Shown: one piece after another, positions 46,104-56,449 of the stretch
How positions within the stretch are numbered: position 1 is the stretch's first letter
Layout of the letters: each line of letters starts with the position of its first letter
Assembly: GCF_001854125.1 (NCBI RefSeq)
Contig: NZ_CP017715.1
Coordinates: 1,984,001-2,048,000 of the forward strand
DNA: 64,000 nt
Direction: 5' to 3'
Source of the DNA: Marinobacter salinus
GTDB taxonomy: Bacteria; Pseudomonadota; Gammaproteobacteria; Pseudomonadales; Oleiphilaceae
Notes under the pieces: generated by a model
The model's input: only the letters and a program-made list of their open reading frames with translations
Told to the model about the DNA's origin: nothing
Databases searched by the model: none
Made by a program: the position numbers and the translations under genes

Positions 46104-47199
46104 GAGCATTGATCAGGGTGACGATGATCCGGGAGCCCGATGAGCCGATCGGGTGCCCCAGAGCACAGGCTCCGCCATGGACGTTCACTTTCTCAGCCGG
46201 AAGCTTGAGCTCATTGATCGCCGCCAGAGTCACCACCGCAAAAGCCTCATTAATTTCGAACAGATCGACATCACCCACGGACCACTCTGCCTTTTTGAGC
46301 ACCTTCTCAATAGCGCCAATCGGCGCAAGGGTAAACTCCGAGGGCAACCGGGCATGGGTGGCATGGGCTACAATCCGCGCTTGTGGCGTCAGCCCGCGCG
46401 CATCGGCCTCCGCTGCTGAGGCAAGCACCAACGCAGAGGCGCCGTCGCTGATGGAGCTGGAGTTGGCGGCCGTGACCGAGCCATCTTTGGCGAAGGCCGG
46501 CTTCAGGCTGGGGATTTTCTCGGGTTTGGCGTTGCCCGGCTGCTCGTCGATCTCTACCTCGGTGTCGCCGCCACGACCGGCAACAGTCACTGGAACAATT
46601 TCGTCACGGAACCAGCCGTTTTCGATGGCGGCAAGGGATTTCTGCAGCGAGCCAATGGCAAACTCATCCATCGCCTGCCGGCTGATGTCGTACTTGTCCG
46701 CGGTACGCTGGGCAAACACGCCCATCAAACCACCCTCATAGGCATCTTCAAGACCGTCCAGGAACATGCTATCCAGCACCTGACCATGCCCCATACGCAT
46801 ACCGGCACGAGCCTTGGGCAGCAGATACGGCGCCTGGCTCATGTTCTCCATACCGCCGGCAATCATGATGTTATTCGTGCCCGCCTTGATCTGGTCGTGG
46901 GCCATGATCACCGCTTGCATGCCGGAGCCACACATCTTGTTGACGGTGGTACAACCTGAGCTGTCCGGAATGCCCGAAGCCCGTGAGGCCTGCCGCGCCG
47001 GCGCCTGCCCGAGACCGGCTGGCAATACGCACCCCATAATGACTTCCTGAACGTCCGCAGGCTGAAGCCCGGCACGCTCAATGGCGGCCTTGATAGACGC
47101 CGCACCCAACTGCGGAGAGCGCACCGAACTCAGCGAGCCCATCATGCCGCCCATGGGTGTCCGGGCCGAACCTGCAATCACTACGCTGTTGTCACTCAT
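46018..47199 (-). CDS. Acetyl-CoA C-acyltransferase (thiolase)
   Basis: A 393-residue thiolase with nucleophile Cys90 in TTVNKMCGSGMQ, the GGACALGHPIGSSG histidine motif and the C-terminal CIGGGEGTAVAI. It fits acetoacetyl-CoA thiolase (AtoB/PhaA) or 2-methylacetoacetyl-CoA thiolase. It follows the acyl-CoA dehydrogenase and SDR genes on the minus strand, so beta-oxidation of isoleucine-derived acyl-CoA and cleavage of acetoacetyl-CoA from leucine are both plausible. It overlaps ilvM at its 3' end. Confidence 0.92.
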   Translation of the reverse strand: MSDNSVVIAGSARTPMGGMMGSLSSVRSPQLGAASIKAAIERAGLQPADVQEVIMGCVLPAGLGQAPARQASRASGIPDSSGCTTVNKMCGSGMQAVIMAHDQIKAGTNNIMIAGGMENMSQAPYLLPKARAGMRMGHGQVLDSMFLDGLEDAYEGGLMGVFAQRTADKYDISRQAMDEFAIGSLQKSLAAIENGWFRDEIVPVTVAGRGGDTEVEIDEQPGNAKPEKIPSLKPAFAKDGSVTAANSSSISDGASALVLASAAEADARGLTPQARIVAHATHARLPSEFTLAPIGAIEKVLKKAEWSVGDVDLFEINEAFAVVTLAAINELKLPAEKVNVHGGACALGHPIGSSGSRIIVTLINALRQRGLKRGVASLCIGGGEGTAVAIELI

Positions 47200-47216
47200 A
47201 ATCGTTCCTCACTCAA

Positions 47217-48368
47217 TCAGGCTTTGCCCAGTACCGACCGGGCAATAATTTCTTTCATCACTTCCGAGGTGCCGCCGTAAATCCGCTGCACCCTGGCGTC
47301 GATAAAATTCCGGGAAATCGGATATTCCGTGGTGTAACCGTAACCGCCGAACAACTGCAGGCAGCCATCTGCTACGCGGCACTGCATCTCAGTGGCGCTG
47401 TACTTGGCCATGGAAGCAGTCGGGGCATCCAGTTCGCCCAGGTCGTACTGGCCAATACACTGGTCCACGAATGCCTTGTTCACCCGGTAATCGGTTTCCA
47501 TGCGGGCGATTTCAAAACGGGTGTTTTGCAGTTGGGCCAGTTTCTGACCAAACAGTTCCCGCTCCTGGGCATAGGCGATTGTAAGGTCGAGGGAGCCTCG
47601 GGCGGCGGCCACACCCAGGGCACCGATCACCAATCGCTCCCGGGGCAGTTCACGCATCAGGTACATAAAGCCCTGCCCTTCCTCACCCAGCAGCGCAGAA
47701 GCCGGGACGCGCATATCCGAGAAGAACATCTCGGAGGTGTCACCGGAATGCTGGCCGATCTTGTCCAGATTCCGGCCCTTGCTATAGCCCGGCAGTGAGG
47801 TATCCACCAGAAACAGGCTGATGCCACGGGCACCGGCTTTCGGGTCAGTCTTGGCGGCCACGATCACCATGTCTGCATGCTGGCCGTTGGTGATGAAGGT
47901 CTTCGAGCCGTTAACGATATAGTCATCGCCATCTTTCACGGCACTGGTGCGAATCGCCTGCAGATCACTGCCGGCGCCAGGCTCGGTCATCGCGATGGCG
48001 CCCACCGCCTCCCCGGAAACCAGCTTTGGCAACCATTGCTGACGCTGTTCCTCGTTGCCCATGTGGCTGAGGTAGGGCGCGACAATATCCGAGTGCACCA
48101 TCACATTAGTGGACAGCGCGCCGAATCCCATGCGGGCGAGCTCTTCACCCACCACCACCGAGAACTGGAAAGGCGCACCGATGCCGCCCCATTCTTCGGG
48201 CACGTCGACACACAACATGCCAGCGTTGCCGAGGGTGTTCCACAACTCCCGGGGCACCAGGCCGGACTTTTCCCAAGCCTCGTAGTGTGGCGTCACTTCC
48301 TTTTCCAGGACCTTGATGACAGAGTCCCGGAACATCGCCAGTTCTTCTTTATCAACAGACATAGTCAT
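47217..48368 (-). CDS. Acyl-CoA dehydrogenase
   Basis: A 383-residue FAD-dependent acyl-CoA dehydrogenase with the signatures AIAMTEPGAGSDLQAI and QLFGGYGYTTEYPISRNF. The ATG at 48368 follows a GGAG site. It lies between the SDR and thiolase genes in a set divergent from liuR. A short-branched or 2-methylbutyryl-CoA dehydrogenase role is an inference from these neighbours; the substrate is not readable from the sequence. Confidence 0.9.
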   Translation of the reverse strand: MTMSVDKEELAMFRDSVIKVLEKEVTPHYEAWEKSGLVPRELWNTLGNAGMLCVDVPEEWGGIGAPFQFSVVVGEELARMGFGALSTNVMVHSDIVAPYLSHMGNEEQRQQWLPKLVSGEAVGAIAMTEPGAGSDLQAIRTSAVKDGDDYIVNGSKTFITNGQHADMVIVAAKTDPKAGARGISLFLVDTSLPGYSKGRNLDKIGQHSGDTSEMFFSDMRVPASALLGEEGQGFMYLMRELPRERLVIGALGVAAARGSLDLTIAYAQERELFGQKLAQLQNTRFEIARMETDYRVNKAFVDQCIGQYDLGELDAPTASMAKYSATEMQCRVADGCLQLFGGYGYTTEYPISRNFIDARVQRIYGGTSEVMKEIIARSVLGKA

Positions 48369-48392
48369 GAATGTCTCCTGCAATTGAATGCT

Positions 48393-49154
48393 TCACTTGG
48401 GCGCCATGCGAAGCGCGCAGTCCAGACGAATCACTTCGCCGTTGAGGATCGGATTGCGCACCATCTGGTCCACCATCATGCCGAACTCTTCCGGCTTGCC
48501 GAGGCGTTTCGGGAATGGCAATGTGGCCGCCAGGCTTTCCTGAACTTCCTCGGGCATACCTGCCATCATGGGGGTCATGAACAGGCCCGGTGCAATCGTA
48601 TTTACACGGATACCCTCGCGAGCCAGCTCACGGGCCGACTGCAGGGTCAGCGACACCACACCACCCTTGGAGGCACTGTAAGCCGCCTGGCCGATTTGCC
48701 CTTCATAGGCCGCCACCGATGCCGTATTGATGATCACCCCCCGCTCGCCATCCGCATTCGGCTCGCGCTGGGCCATATCCGCCGCCGCCAGGCGCAGGAT
48801 GTTAAAGGTGCCTATCAGGTTTACCTGAATAACCTTGCTGAAGTTCTCCAGGGGCATCACACCGTCACGGCCCAGAATCTTCGAGGCGGTGGCAATACCG
48901 GCACAATTCACCGCAATACCACAGGGGCCATGGGCCTCCCGCGCCGCTTTGATGGCCGCCTCGGCACTCTCCGGAGAGCTCACGTCACACTCCAGAAAGA
49001 TTCCACCGATGTCCGCGGCCACTTTTTCACCCTGCTCTTTCTGCAAGTCCAGAATCGCGACCTTACACCCGGAAGCGGCCAATGCACGGGCCGCACCTTC
49101 GCCCAGCCCGGAAGCCCCGCCTGTTACAATGGCTGCCACATTATTAAATTCCAT
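48393..49154 (-). CDS. SDR, 3-hydroxyacyl-CoA dehydrogenase type II (HSD10-like)
   Basis: A 253-residue short-chain dehydrogenase with the NAD motif [18 protein letters not shown] and the catalytic YSASK. The combination [14 protein letters not shown] and [16 protein letters not shown] is typical of the type II 3-hydroxyacyl-CoA dehydrogenase family, which acts on 2-methyl-3-hydroxybutyryl-CoA in isoleucine breakdown. It is first in the minus-strand set and divergent from liuR. Confidence 0.9.
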   Translation of the reverse strand: MEFNNVAAIVTGGASGLGEGAARALAASGCKVAILDLQKEQGEKVAADIGGIFLECDVSSPESAEAAIKAAREAHGPCGIAVNCAGIATASKILGRDGVMPLENFSKVIQVNLIGTFNILRLAAADMAQREPNADGERGVIINTASVAAYEGQIGQAAYSASKGGVVSLTLQSARELAREGIRVNTIAPGLFMTPMMAGMPEEVQESLAATLPFPKRLGKPEEFGMMVDQMVRNPILNGEVIRLDCALRMAPK

Positions 49155-49208
49155 CGTTCACTCCCCTTTTCAGGATTCTGTTTGTTAGAAATCGGACCCT
49201 AAAACTAC

Positions 49209-49224
49209 TTTACGTTTACGTAAA
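49209..49224. promoter_or_regulatory. LiuR operator
   Basis: TTTACGT (49209-49215), TT, ACGTAAA (49218-49224): a perfect 7-2-7 inverted repeat in the 104-bp gap between the SDR gene and liuR. MerR-family LiuR sites are ACGT-containing palindromes of this kind. One site could control both divergent units. Confidence 0.7.
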
Positions 49225-49258
49225 CTTTATCTAACCTAAGTCTAAAAAGGAAATCGTC

Positions 49259-49702
49259 ATGACTGAAAAAAGAAACTTCAGCATCAGCGAGCTCTCACAG
49301 GAGTTCGATGTAACAACGCGAAGCATTCGTTTCTACGAAGATCAGGGCCTACTCAAACCCAGACGTCGCGGTCAGACCCGTATCTTCAGCACGAAAGACC
49401 GGGTACGCCTGAAGCTGATTCTCCGTGGTAAACGCATGGGCTTTACTCTTGCCGAAACCAAGGAACTTTTTGACCTGTGGGACGAGACCCTGACAGGCAA
49501 TGAAAAACAGCTGCTGAAAATGCTGGAAATTCTGGAAGGCCGGAAATCCATGCTGGAGCAGCAGAAAAACGATATCGCACAAGCGGAAATGGAAATCGAC
49601 ACCGCCGAAACGCGGTGCCGGGAAGCTCTTACCGAGCTCCAAAAAAGAAAGAAACAGCAGGCCCCGGCCAACGACGAAGCCAGGCAGACCGCTGAACACT
49701 AA
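49259..49702 (+). CDS. liuR: LiuR, MerR-family regulator of branched-chain catabolism
   Basis: A 147-residue MerR-type regulator with the winged helix ISELSQEFDVTTRSIRFYED and the recognition text GLLKPRRRGQTRIFS. The C-terminal coiled coil (about 85-135) dimerises it. LiuR proteins control leucine/isovalerate use in gamma- and betaproteobacteria. It is the first gene of liuRABCDE and sits next to a matching palindrome. The AAGGAAA site precedes the ATG. Confidence 0.9.
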   Translation: MTEKRNFSISELSQEFDVTTRSIRFYEDQGLLKPRRRGQTRIFSTKDRVRLKLILRGKRMGFTLAETKELFDLWDETLTGNEKQLLKMLEILEGRKSMLEQQKNDIAQAEMEIDTAETRCREALTELQKRKKQQAPANDEARQTAEH

Positions 49703-49728
49703 TAACAGAAAACCAAAGGTAGCCAACG

Positions 49729-50895
49729 ATGAAATCACAGTACTCAGAGCTCAATTTCGGCCTTGGTGAAACCCTCGACATGCTCCGTGAGCAGATCAAC
49801 GGCTTCGCCGCTTCCGAAATCGCACCCCGCGCCGAGGAAATCGACCGCAACAACGAGTTCCCCATGGACCTGTGGCGGAAAATGGGCGACATGGGCCTGC
49901 TGGGTATCACCGTGAGCGAAGAATACGGCGGCTCCGAGATGGGCTACCTGGCGCATGTGATCGCCATGGAAGAAATCAGCCGCGCCTCTGCCTCCGTTGG
50001 CCTCTCCTACGGTGCCCACTCCAACCTGTGCGTGAACCAGATTCACCGCAACGGCACCGAAGAACAGAAACAGAAATACCTGCCGAAGCTCGTCAGTGGC
50101 GAACACATCGGTGCGCTGGCCATGTCCGAGCCCAACGCCGGCTCCGACGTTATCTCCATGAAACTCAGCGCCAAAGACGCCGGAGACCACTACGTCCTCA
50201 ACGGCAACAAAATGTGGATCACCAACGGCCCGGACGCGCACACCTACGTCATCTACGCCAAAACTGACATCCAGGCCGGCTCCAAAGGCGTTACCGCCTT
50301 CATCGTAGAGCGCGACGCACCGGGTTTCAGCCGCCATCAGAAGCTCGACAAACTGGGCATGCGCGGCTCCAACACCTGTGAACTGGTGTTCGAAGACTGC
50401 AAAGTTCCCAAGGAAAACGTCCTCGGCGGCGTTGGCAACGGCGCCAAGGTCCTCATGAGCGGCCTCGATTACGAGCGCCTGGTGCTTTCAGGTGGTCCAC
50501 TGGGCATCATGCAAGCCGCTATGGACGTGACCGTTCCTTATATCCGCGAGCGCAAACAGTTCGGCCAGGCCATCGGCGAATTCGAACTGGTACAAGGCAA
50601 AGTCGCGGACATGTACACCTGGATGAACACCGCCAAATCCTACGTTTACATGGTCGCCATGTCGGCTGATCGCGGCGAAACCACCCGTAAAGACGCCGCC
50701 GGCGCCATCCTCTACTCCGCCGAAATGGCCACCAAACTGGCCCTCGACGCCATCCAGCTGCTCGGCGGTAACGGTTACATCAATGAGTACCCGACAGGTC
50801 GCCTGCTTCGGGACGCCAAGCTCTATGAAATCGGCGCGGGCACTTCAGAGATTCGCCGCATGCTGATCGGTCGCGAGCTGTTCCTGAACAAGTAA
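49729..50895 (+). CDS. liuA: LiuA, isovaleryl-CoA dehydrogenase
   Basis: A 388-residue acyl-CoA dehydrogenase. [21 protein letters not shown] and [16 protein letters not shown] are typical of isovaleryl-CoA dehydrogenases, and [20 protein letters not shown] ends the domain. It oxidises isovaleryl-CoA to 3-methylcrotonyl-CoA in leucine degradation. It is followed by a 206-bp gap with a long inverted repeat before liuB, unlike the tight spacing of the rest of the operon. Confidence 0.94.
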   Translation: MKSQYSELNFGLGETLDMLREQINGFAASEIAPRAEEIDRNNEFPMDLWRKMGDMGLLGITVSEEYGGSEMGYLAHVIAMEEISRASASVGLSYGAHSNLCVNQIHRNGTEEQKQKYLPKLVSGEHIGALAMSEPNAGSDVISMKLSAKDAGDHYVLNGNKMWITNGPDAHTYVIYAKTDIQAGSKGVTAFIVERDAPGFSRHQKLDKLGMRGSNTCELVFEDCKVPKENVLGGVGNGAKVLMSGLDYERLVLSGGPLGIMQAAMDVTVPYIRERKQFGQAIGEFELVQGKVADMYTWMNTAKSYVYMVAMSADRGETTRKDAAGAILYSAEMATKLALDAIQLLGGNGYINEYPTGRLLRDAKLYEIGAGTSEIRRMLIGRELFLNK

Positions 50896-50966
50896 AAAAG
50901 CAGCTTCAAGCCAGAGGCCAACCAAAGCCCAACCGCTTTGGATGGCCTGTACCCAAAGTACGACGA

Positions 50967-51074
50967 GGGACTGGCGGGGTGTCGCTCCGGGAATGTTGAA
51001 GGCCAAGGATGGCCGGAAACAAGCGCACATGGACGTGCTAGTAGCGGTTCCCGGAGCGACACCCCGCCAGTCCC
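50967..51074. repeat. 108-bp element bounded by perfect 27-bp inverted repeats
   Basis: The left arm at 50967-50993 begins GGGACTGGCGGGG and ends CTCCGGGAA. The right arm at 51048-51074 is its exact reverse complement, beginning TTCCCGGAG. The 54-base interior has its own short dyads: GGCC (51001-51004 and 51011-51014) and GCAC/GTGC (51025-51028, 51035-51038). It has no T-tract, so it is not a simple terminator. It looks like a dispersed palindromic (MITE- or REP-like) element inserted between liuA and liuB, and its RNA would fold into a very stable structure. Confidence 0.75.
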
Positions 51075-51101
51075 GACGCCCCGAACCTCGAGGCCCGGAA
51101 A

Positions 51102-52709
51102 ATGACGATACTGCAAAGCAAAATAAACCCAAGGTCTGACGAATTCCAGGCCAACCAGGAATCCATGGCGCAAGCTGTGGCAGACCTGCGGGACAAAGTC
51201 TCCACCATCCAGCAAGGCGGCGGCCCCTCTTATCAGGAGCGCCACATCGCCCGCGGCAAACTTCTCCCAAGAGAGCGTATCAATCGCCTCCTGGACGACG
51301 GCTCCCCTTTCCTGGAAATCGGCCAGTTCGCCGCCTACAACGTCTACGGTGAAGAAGTCCCCGCAGCCGGCGTGATTGCGGGCGTGGGTCGCGTCTCCGG
51401 CACCGAGTGCATGATCATCGCCAACGACGCCACCGTTAAGGGCGGCAGCTACTACCCGCTGACCGTGAAAAAACACCTGCGGGCCCAGGAAATCGCCCTG
51501 GAAAACCGTCTGCCCTGCATCTACCTGGTGGATTCCGGCGGTGCCAACCTGCCCCGTCAGGACGAAGTCTTCCCGGACCGGGACCATTTCGGGCGCATCT
51601 TCTACAACCAGGCCCGCATGTCTGCTGACGACATCCCGCAGATTGCCGTTGTCATGGGCTTGTGCACCGCCGGCGGCGCCTATGTACCTGCCATGGCTGA
51701 CGAATCCATCATCGTTCGCAACCAGGGCACCATCTTTCTGGCCGGACCACCGCTGGTAAAAGCCGCCACGGGTGAAGTCGTCACGGCCGAAGACCTCGGC
51801 GGTGCTGATGTGCACTGCAAGATTTCCGGTGTTGCCGATCATTACGCGGAAAACGACGCCCACGCCCTGGAAATTGCCCGTCGCAGCATCTCCAACCTGA
51901 ACCGGTGCAAGCCAGTCGATGTAAAAATCCGCAAGCCCAAGGCACCGCTGTACAACGCTGAAGAAATCTACGGCATCGTCGGCACCGATCTGCGCAAGCA
52001 GTTCGACGTGCGTGACGTCATCGCCCGCATTGTGGACGGCTCCGAGTTCGACGAATTCAAACGCTATTATGGCCAGACCCTGGTCACCGGCTTCGCCCAT
52101 GTTCACGGCTACCCGGTCGGGATCATCGCCAACAACGGCATCCTGTTCAGTGAAGCCGCCCAGAAAGGCGCTCACTTCATCGAACTCTGTTGCCAGCGCA
52201 ACATCCCGCTGCTGTTCCTGCAAAACATCACCGGCTTCATGGTCGGCCAGAAATATGAAGCCGAAGGCATCGCCAAACATGGTGCCAAGATGGTCATGGC
52301 CGTGGCCTGTGCCAACGTGCCCAAGATCACCGTACTGATCGGCGGCAGTTTCGGCGCCGGCAACTACGGCATGTGCGGCCGCGCCTACAGCCCCGACTTC
52401 CTGTGGATGTGGCCGAACGCTCGAATCTCGGTCATGGGTGGCGAACAGGCCGCCGGCGTACTGGCTCAGGTCAAACGCGAAGGTATGGAACGCAAAGGCC
52501 AGGAGTGGACCACCGAGGAAGAGGCCGAGTTCAAGCAACCGGTCATCGACAAATATGAGGAACAGGGCCACCCCTACTACGCCAGCGCCCGGCTCTGGGA
52601 TGACGGTGTCATTGACCCGGCCCAGACCCGGGAAGTCGTGGCACTCAGCCTTTCAGCCACCCTCAACCGGCCGGCGAAGCCCACGCGCTTCGGCGTGTTC
52701 CGCATGTAA
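51102..52709 (+). CDS. liuB: LiuB, methylcrotonyl-CoA carboxylase beta subunit
   Basis: A 535-residue carboxyltransferase subunit with [20 protein letters not shown], the acyl-CoA site [18 protein letters not shown] and [20 protein letters not shown] near the biotin site. With LiuD it carboxylates 3-methylcrotonyl-CoA to 3-methylglutaconyl-CoA. The gene starts 28 bases after the inverted-repeat element, so the element may affect liuB expression. Confidence 0.95.
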   Translation: MTILQSKINPRSDEFQANQESMAQAVADLRDKVSTIQQGGGPSYQERHIARGKLLPRERINRLLDDGSPFLEIGQFAAYNVYGEEVPAAGVIAGVGRVSGTECMIIANDATVKGGSYYPLTVKKHLRAQEIALENRLPCIYLVDSGGANLPRQDEVFPDRDHFGRIFYNQARMSADDIPQIAVVMGLCTAGGAYVPAMADESIIVRNQGTIFLAGPPLVKAATGEVVTAEDLGGADVHCKISGVADHYAENDAHALEIARRSISNLNRCKPVDVKIRKPKAPLYNAEEIYGIVGTDLRKQFDVRDVIARIVDGSEFDEFKRYYGQTLVTGFAHVHGYPVGIIANNGILFSEAAQKGAHFIELCCQRNIPLLFLQNITGFMVGQKYEAEGIAKHGAKMVMAVACANVPKITVLIGGSFGAGNYGMCGRAYSPDFLWMWPNARISVMGGEQAAGVLAQVKREGMERKGQEWTTEEEAEFKQPVIDKYEEQGHPYYASARLWDDGVIDPAQTREVVALSLSATLNRPAKPTRFGVFRM

Positions 52710-52723
52710 TCGGGAGACCTGCC

Positions 52724-53530
52724 ATGACAGAACAAGAGAATGCGGTTCTGATCAAGCACCGCGCCAAGGGCGTGACCGAGGTCGTGCTGAACCGCCCGGA
52801 CAAACGCAATTCCTTTGATGACGTAATCATCCAGCAGCTGATCACCGCCCTGGAAGAAGTTCAGGCCGACCAGGACACCAAGGTGGTTGTCCTGCGCTCC
52901 GAGGGCAAGCACTTTTCCGCAGGCGCGGACCTCGGCTGGATGCGCCGCATGGCTGACAACACCCGCCAGGAAAACCTGGATGACTCGCGGGAGCTGGCCC
53001 GGCTGATGAATGTGCTGAATCACCTGTCCAAACCGGTGATCGGCCTGGTTCAGGGTGCCGCCTTTGGTGGCGCGGTGGGCCTTGCCGCCTGCTGCGATAT
53101 TGTCATAGCTACGGAAAAATCCAGCTTTTGCCTGAGCGAAGTGAAGCTGGGCCTGATTCCTGCGGTTATCAGCCCCTACGTGGTTCGCGCTATTGGTGAA
53201 CGGCAGGCCCGCCGGTATTTCATGTCAGCCGAGATTTTCAATGCCCGACAAGCCGAGCACTACGGCCTCGTTCATATCGTCTGCGACGATGTCGGCGCCA
53301 TGGAGAGCCGCTGCGACGACATGATCCAACAACTCGCCCAGAACGGTCCGGAAGCCATGACAGCCGCCAAGGATCTGGTGTTCGCCGTCAGCCACAAACC
53401 GATTGACCACGCCGTGATTGACGATACCGCACACCGCATCGCTGATATTCGCGTGGGTGCCGAAGGGCAGGAGGGCTTGAGTGCCTTCCTGAACAAGCGC
53501 CGCGCCAACTGGATTCCGGAGAGCAAGTGA
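52724..53530 (+). CDS. liuC: LiuC, 3-methylglutaconyl-CoA hydratase
   Basis: A 268-residue crotonase-fold enzyme with HFSAGADLGWMRRMAD and GAAFGGAVGLAACCDIVIA. The SAGADLGWM motif is typical of methylglutaconyl-CoA hydratases. It hydrates 3-methylglutaconyl-CoA to HMG-CoA. A GGGAGA site precedes the ATG; it lies 14 bases after liuB and one base before liuD. Confidence 0.92.
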   Translation: MTEQENAVLIKHRAKGVTEVVLNRPDKRNSFDDVIIQQLITALEEVQADQDTKVVVLRSEGKHFSAGADLGWMRRMADNTRQENLDDSRELARLMNVLNHLSKPVIGLVQGAAFGGAVGLAACCDIVIATEKSSFCLSEVKLGLIPAVISPYVVRAIGERQARRYFMSAEIFNARQAEHYGLVHIVCDDVGAMESRCDDMIQQLAQNGPEAMTAAKDLVFAVSHKPIDHAVIDDTAHRIADIRVGAEGQEGLSAFLNKRRANWIPESK

Positions 53531-53531
53531 T

Positions 53532-55526
53532 ATGTTCAGCAAAATACTGATCGCTAACCGGGGCGAAATCGCCTGCCGGATCATACAGACCGCCCATCGC
53601 ATGGGTATCCGTTGCGTCGCGGTTTACTCCGATGCCGATGCCAGTGCCCGCCATGTTGCCATGGCAGACGAAGCGTTTCACATTGGCCCTGCAGCCAGCT
53701 CCGAGAGCTACCTGCGAGCCGACAAAATCATTGAAATTGCCAAACAGAGCGGTGCCCAGGCCATCCACCCGGGCTACGGTTTTCTCTCGGAAAATACCGG
53801 ATTCGCCGAAGCCTGCGAGGCCAATGATCTGGTTTTCATCGGGCCTCCGTCGTCCGCCATCGCTGCCATGGGTTCCAAATCGGCCGCCAAGGCCATCATG
53901 GAAAAGGCCGGCGTCCCTCTGGTGCCAGGCTACCACGGTGATGACCAGTCCCCGGAGACCCTCCGTGCCGAAGCCGTAAAGTGCGGCTTCCCGCTGTTGC
54001 TGAAAGCCGTTGCCGGCGGCGGTGGTAAAGGCATGCGCGTGGTCGAAAACATAGGCGAGTTCGACGACGCCCTCGCGGGCGCCAAACGGGAAGCCCAAAA
54101 CGCGTTTGGCAACCCTGACATGCTGATCGAGCGCTACCTGACCCAGCCACGACACGTCGAGATCCAGGTATTCTGCGACAGTGACGGCAACGGCGTGTAC
54201 CTGGCCGAGCGGGACTGCTCCGTGCAACGCCGCCACCAGAAGGTATTGGAAGAAGCTCCGGCCCCGGGCCTGAGCGAAGAAACCCGCAAAGCCATGGGTG
54301 AAGCGGCCGTAAAAGCCGCCCAGGCGATCGACTACGTCGGTGCCGGCACGGTCGAGTTCCTGTACGACGTAGACGGCTCCTTCTTCTTCATGGAGATGAA
54401 CACACGCCTGCAGGTTGAACACCCGGTCACCGAAATGGTCACCGGCCAGGATCTCGTGGAGTGGCAGCTTAAAGTGGCCTGGGGTGAACCCCTGCCCCTG
54501 GAACAGTCCCAGGTGAAAACCCGCGGGCACGCCCTGGAAGCCCGTATCTATGCGGAAGACCCGGACAACGATTTCCTGCCGGCCACGGGCAACCTGCGTT
54601 ACCTGAGCACGCCCGATGAAAGCGCCCATGTGCGGGTCGACACCGGCGTCACCGAAGGTGACGACATCAGCATCCATTACGACCCCATGATCGCCAAACT
54701 GATCGTGTGGGACGAAACCCGGGACCAGGCCATCAACCGCATGGTTCAGGCGCTGGAGAATTACCGGATAGCCGGAGTAAAGACCAACATCCGGTTCCTG
54801 CACGCACTGGCCGATGCCCAGCCCTTCCGGGAAGAGGAACTCACCACCAACTTCATCAGCGCCCACGAGGAACTGCTGTTCCCGAAATCCCGACTGGATA
54901 CCCACAAGGCACTGGTACTGGCGGCCGGCTTCGTACTGGAAGAGCGCAAATCGTCAGAGCCTGTCACCGCGGACCCCTGGTCCCCGTTCGGACGCAAAAA
55001 CAGTTGGCGCATGAACTCCGAATACGCCCAGCCACTGCAACTTCAGGTGGGCGACGAGATTCACGATCTCAAGATCCTGGAGCGGGACGACCGCTATCAG
55101 GTGTTCGTGGGCGACAGCGTTTATCACCTGAACGCCAAGCTGGATGAGGACTATCTGCAGGCGGTCATCAACGGCCACCGCATCAGCATCCACGGTAACC
55201 TGCACAATGAAGAACTGGTGCTGTTTTATGAAGGGGATACCTTCAAGTGCACCGTTTACCGGGAAACCTACGGTTTCGAAGATATGGCAGGCGAAGGCAG
55301 CCTGGCGGCCCCAATGAACGGCGCCATCGTTGCGGTACAGGCCAAGGTCGGCGATAACGTCACCGCCGGCCAGACCCTGGTCATCATGGAAGCCATGAAG
55401 ATGGAACATGCCATCAAGGCTCCGGCCGACGGCGTGGTGAGCGAGATCTTCTTTGCCGAAGGCGATCAGGTCTCCGAGGGTGCGGAGCTGATTGCCATCG
55501 AAGTGAGCGAACAGGAGTCAGAATAA
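53532..55526 (+). CDS. liuD: LiuD, methylcrotonyl-CoA carboxylase alpha subunit
   Basis: A 664-residue biotin carboxylase subunit: an ATP-grasp biotin carboxylase domain (about 1-450, with [26 protein letters not shown] and the [13 protein letters not shown] signature), a linker domain and a C-terminal biotinyl domain with the biotin lysine Lys623 in EAMKMEH. It works with LiuB. It overlaps liuE by one base. Confidence 0.95.
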   Translation: MFSKILIANRGEIACRIIQTAHRMGIRCVAVYSDADASARHVAMADEAFHIGPAASSESYLRADKIIEIAKQSGAQAIHPGYGFLSENTGFAEACEANDLVFIGPPSSAIAAMGSKSAAKAIMEKAGVPLVPGYHGDDQSPETLRAEAVKCGFPLLLKAVAGGGGKGMRVVENIGEFDDALAGAKREAQNAFGNPDMLIERYLTQPRHVEIQVFCDSDGNGVYLAERDCSVQRRHQKVLEEAPAPGLSEETRKAMGEAAVKAAQAIDYVGAGTVEFLYDVDGSFFFMEMNTRLQVEHPVTEMVTGQDLVEWQLKVAWGEPLPLEQSQVKTRGHALEARIYAEDPDNDFLPATGNLRYLSTPDESAHVRVDTGVTEGDDISIHYDPMIAKLIVWDETRDQAINRMVQALENYRIAGVKTNIRFLHALADAQPFREEELTTNFISAHEELLFPKSRLDTHKALVLAAGFVLEERKSSEPVTADPWSPFGRKNSWRMNSEYAQPLQLQVGDEIHDLKILERDDRYQVFVGDSVYHLNAKLDEDYLQAVINGHRISIHGNLHNEELVLFYEGDTFKCTVYRETYGFEDMAGEGSLAAPMNGAIVAVQAKVGDNVTAGQTLVIMEAMKMEHAIKAPADGVVSEIFFAEGDQVSEGAELIAIEVSEQESE

Positions 55527-56431
55527 TGGCCTTTCCCAAGCACGTAAGGCTGGTGGAAATGAGCCCCCGGGACGGACTTCAGAATGAGCCCGGCCCGGTC
55601 ATCGCCACCGGGATCAAAACTGGCCTGATCAACCGGCTCGCCGATTGCGGCCTGACTCACATCGAGTCCGCCAGCTTTGTGTCCCCGAAATGGGTACCGC
55701 AGATGGGGGATGCCGCCCAGGTTATGGCCGGCATCAAACGCAAGGCGGGTGTCCGTTATTCGGTGCTCACCCCCAACCTCAGGGGCTTCGAGAACGCACT
55801 GGCGGCCGGTGTGGACGAAGTCGCCGTGTTCGGTGCCGCCTCCGAGTCCTTCAGCCAGAAAAATATTAACTGCTCCATCGCCGAAAGCCTTGAACGCTTC
55901 ATGCCGGTCATGGAAGCGGCGAAGCAACACAACATTCCTGTTCGAGGCTACGTCTCCACCGTTCTGGGCTGCCCTTACGAGGGCGACATTGCCCCGGAAC
56001 AGGTGGCAAAAGTGGCAAAAGACCTGGCCGACATGGGCTGCTACGAAATTTCACTCGGCGACACCATCGGCGTGGGCACGCCGCTCAAGGCGAAACGCAT
56101 GCTGGAAGCCGTCGCCGCCCATGTACCCATGGATAAACTGGCTGCCCATTTTCACGATACCTACGGCCAGGCCCTGGCCAACCTCTATGCGGTCCTGGAA
56201 GAAGGTGTCTCGGTAATTGATGCCTCCGTGGCAGGCCTTGGCGGCTGCCCCTACGCCAAAGGTGCCTCTGGCAATGTTGCCACTGAAGACGTGCTATACC
56301 TGCTGAACGGGCTTGGCATCGAAACCGGCGTGGATCTGGACAAACTGGTGGCAACCGGTGAGTGGATTACCCATGAGCTAAATCGCCATAACGGTTCCAA
56401 AGTGGGGCAAGCCCTCGGCGGCAACTGCTGA
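55526..56431 (+). CDS. liuE: LiuE, HMG-CoA lyase
   Basis: A 301-residue TIM-barrel lyase. [15 protein letters not shown] holds the catalytic Arg-Asp, and [19 protein letters not shown] is the HMG-CoA lyase signature with the active-site cysteine. It splits HMG-CoA to acetoacetate and acetyl-CoA, the last step of the Liu pathway. The start overlaps the liuD stop by one base (TAATG). Confidence 0.95.
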   Translation: MAFPKHVRLVEMSPRDGLQNEPGPVIATGIKTGLINRLADCGLTHIESASFVSPKWVPQMGDAAQVMAGIKRKAGVRYSVLTPNLRGFENALAAGVDEVAVFGAASESFSQKNINCSIAESLERFMPVMEAAKQHNIPVRGYVSTVLGCPYEGDIAPEQVAKVAKDLADMGCYEISLGDTIGVGTPLKAKRMLEAVAAHVPMDKLAAHFHDTYGQALANLYAVLEEGVSVIDASVAGLGGCPYAKGASGNVATEDVLYLLNGLGIETGVDLDKLVATGEWITHELNRHNGSKVGQALGGNC

Positions 56432-56449
56432 AGCAAACAAGGAGTATTC

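Noticed and set aside
47877..49202. A 441-codon open frame on the plus strand
   Set aside because: Antisense to the acyl-CoA dehydrogenase and SDR genes and rich in His and Arg, as expected for a shadow frame.
50942..51139. A 65-codon frame in the liuA-liuB gap
   Set aside because: It is the translation of the inverted-repeat element and runs into liuB in another frame; no family features.
50823..52571. A 582-codon open frame on the minus strand
   Set aside because: It lies antisense to liuB and the end of liuA, has no recognisable domain, and liuB is a certain gene; GC-rich third positions create such frames.
53388..54905. A 505-codon open frame on the minus strand
   Set aside because: Antisense to liuD, which has complete biotin carboxylase and biotinyl motifs; no domain seen in the antisense product.
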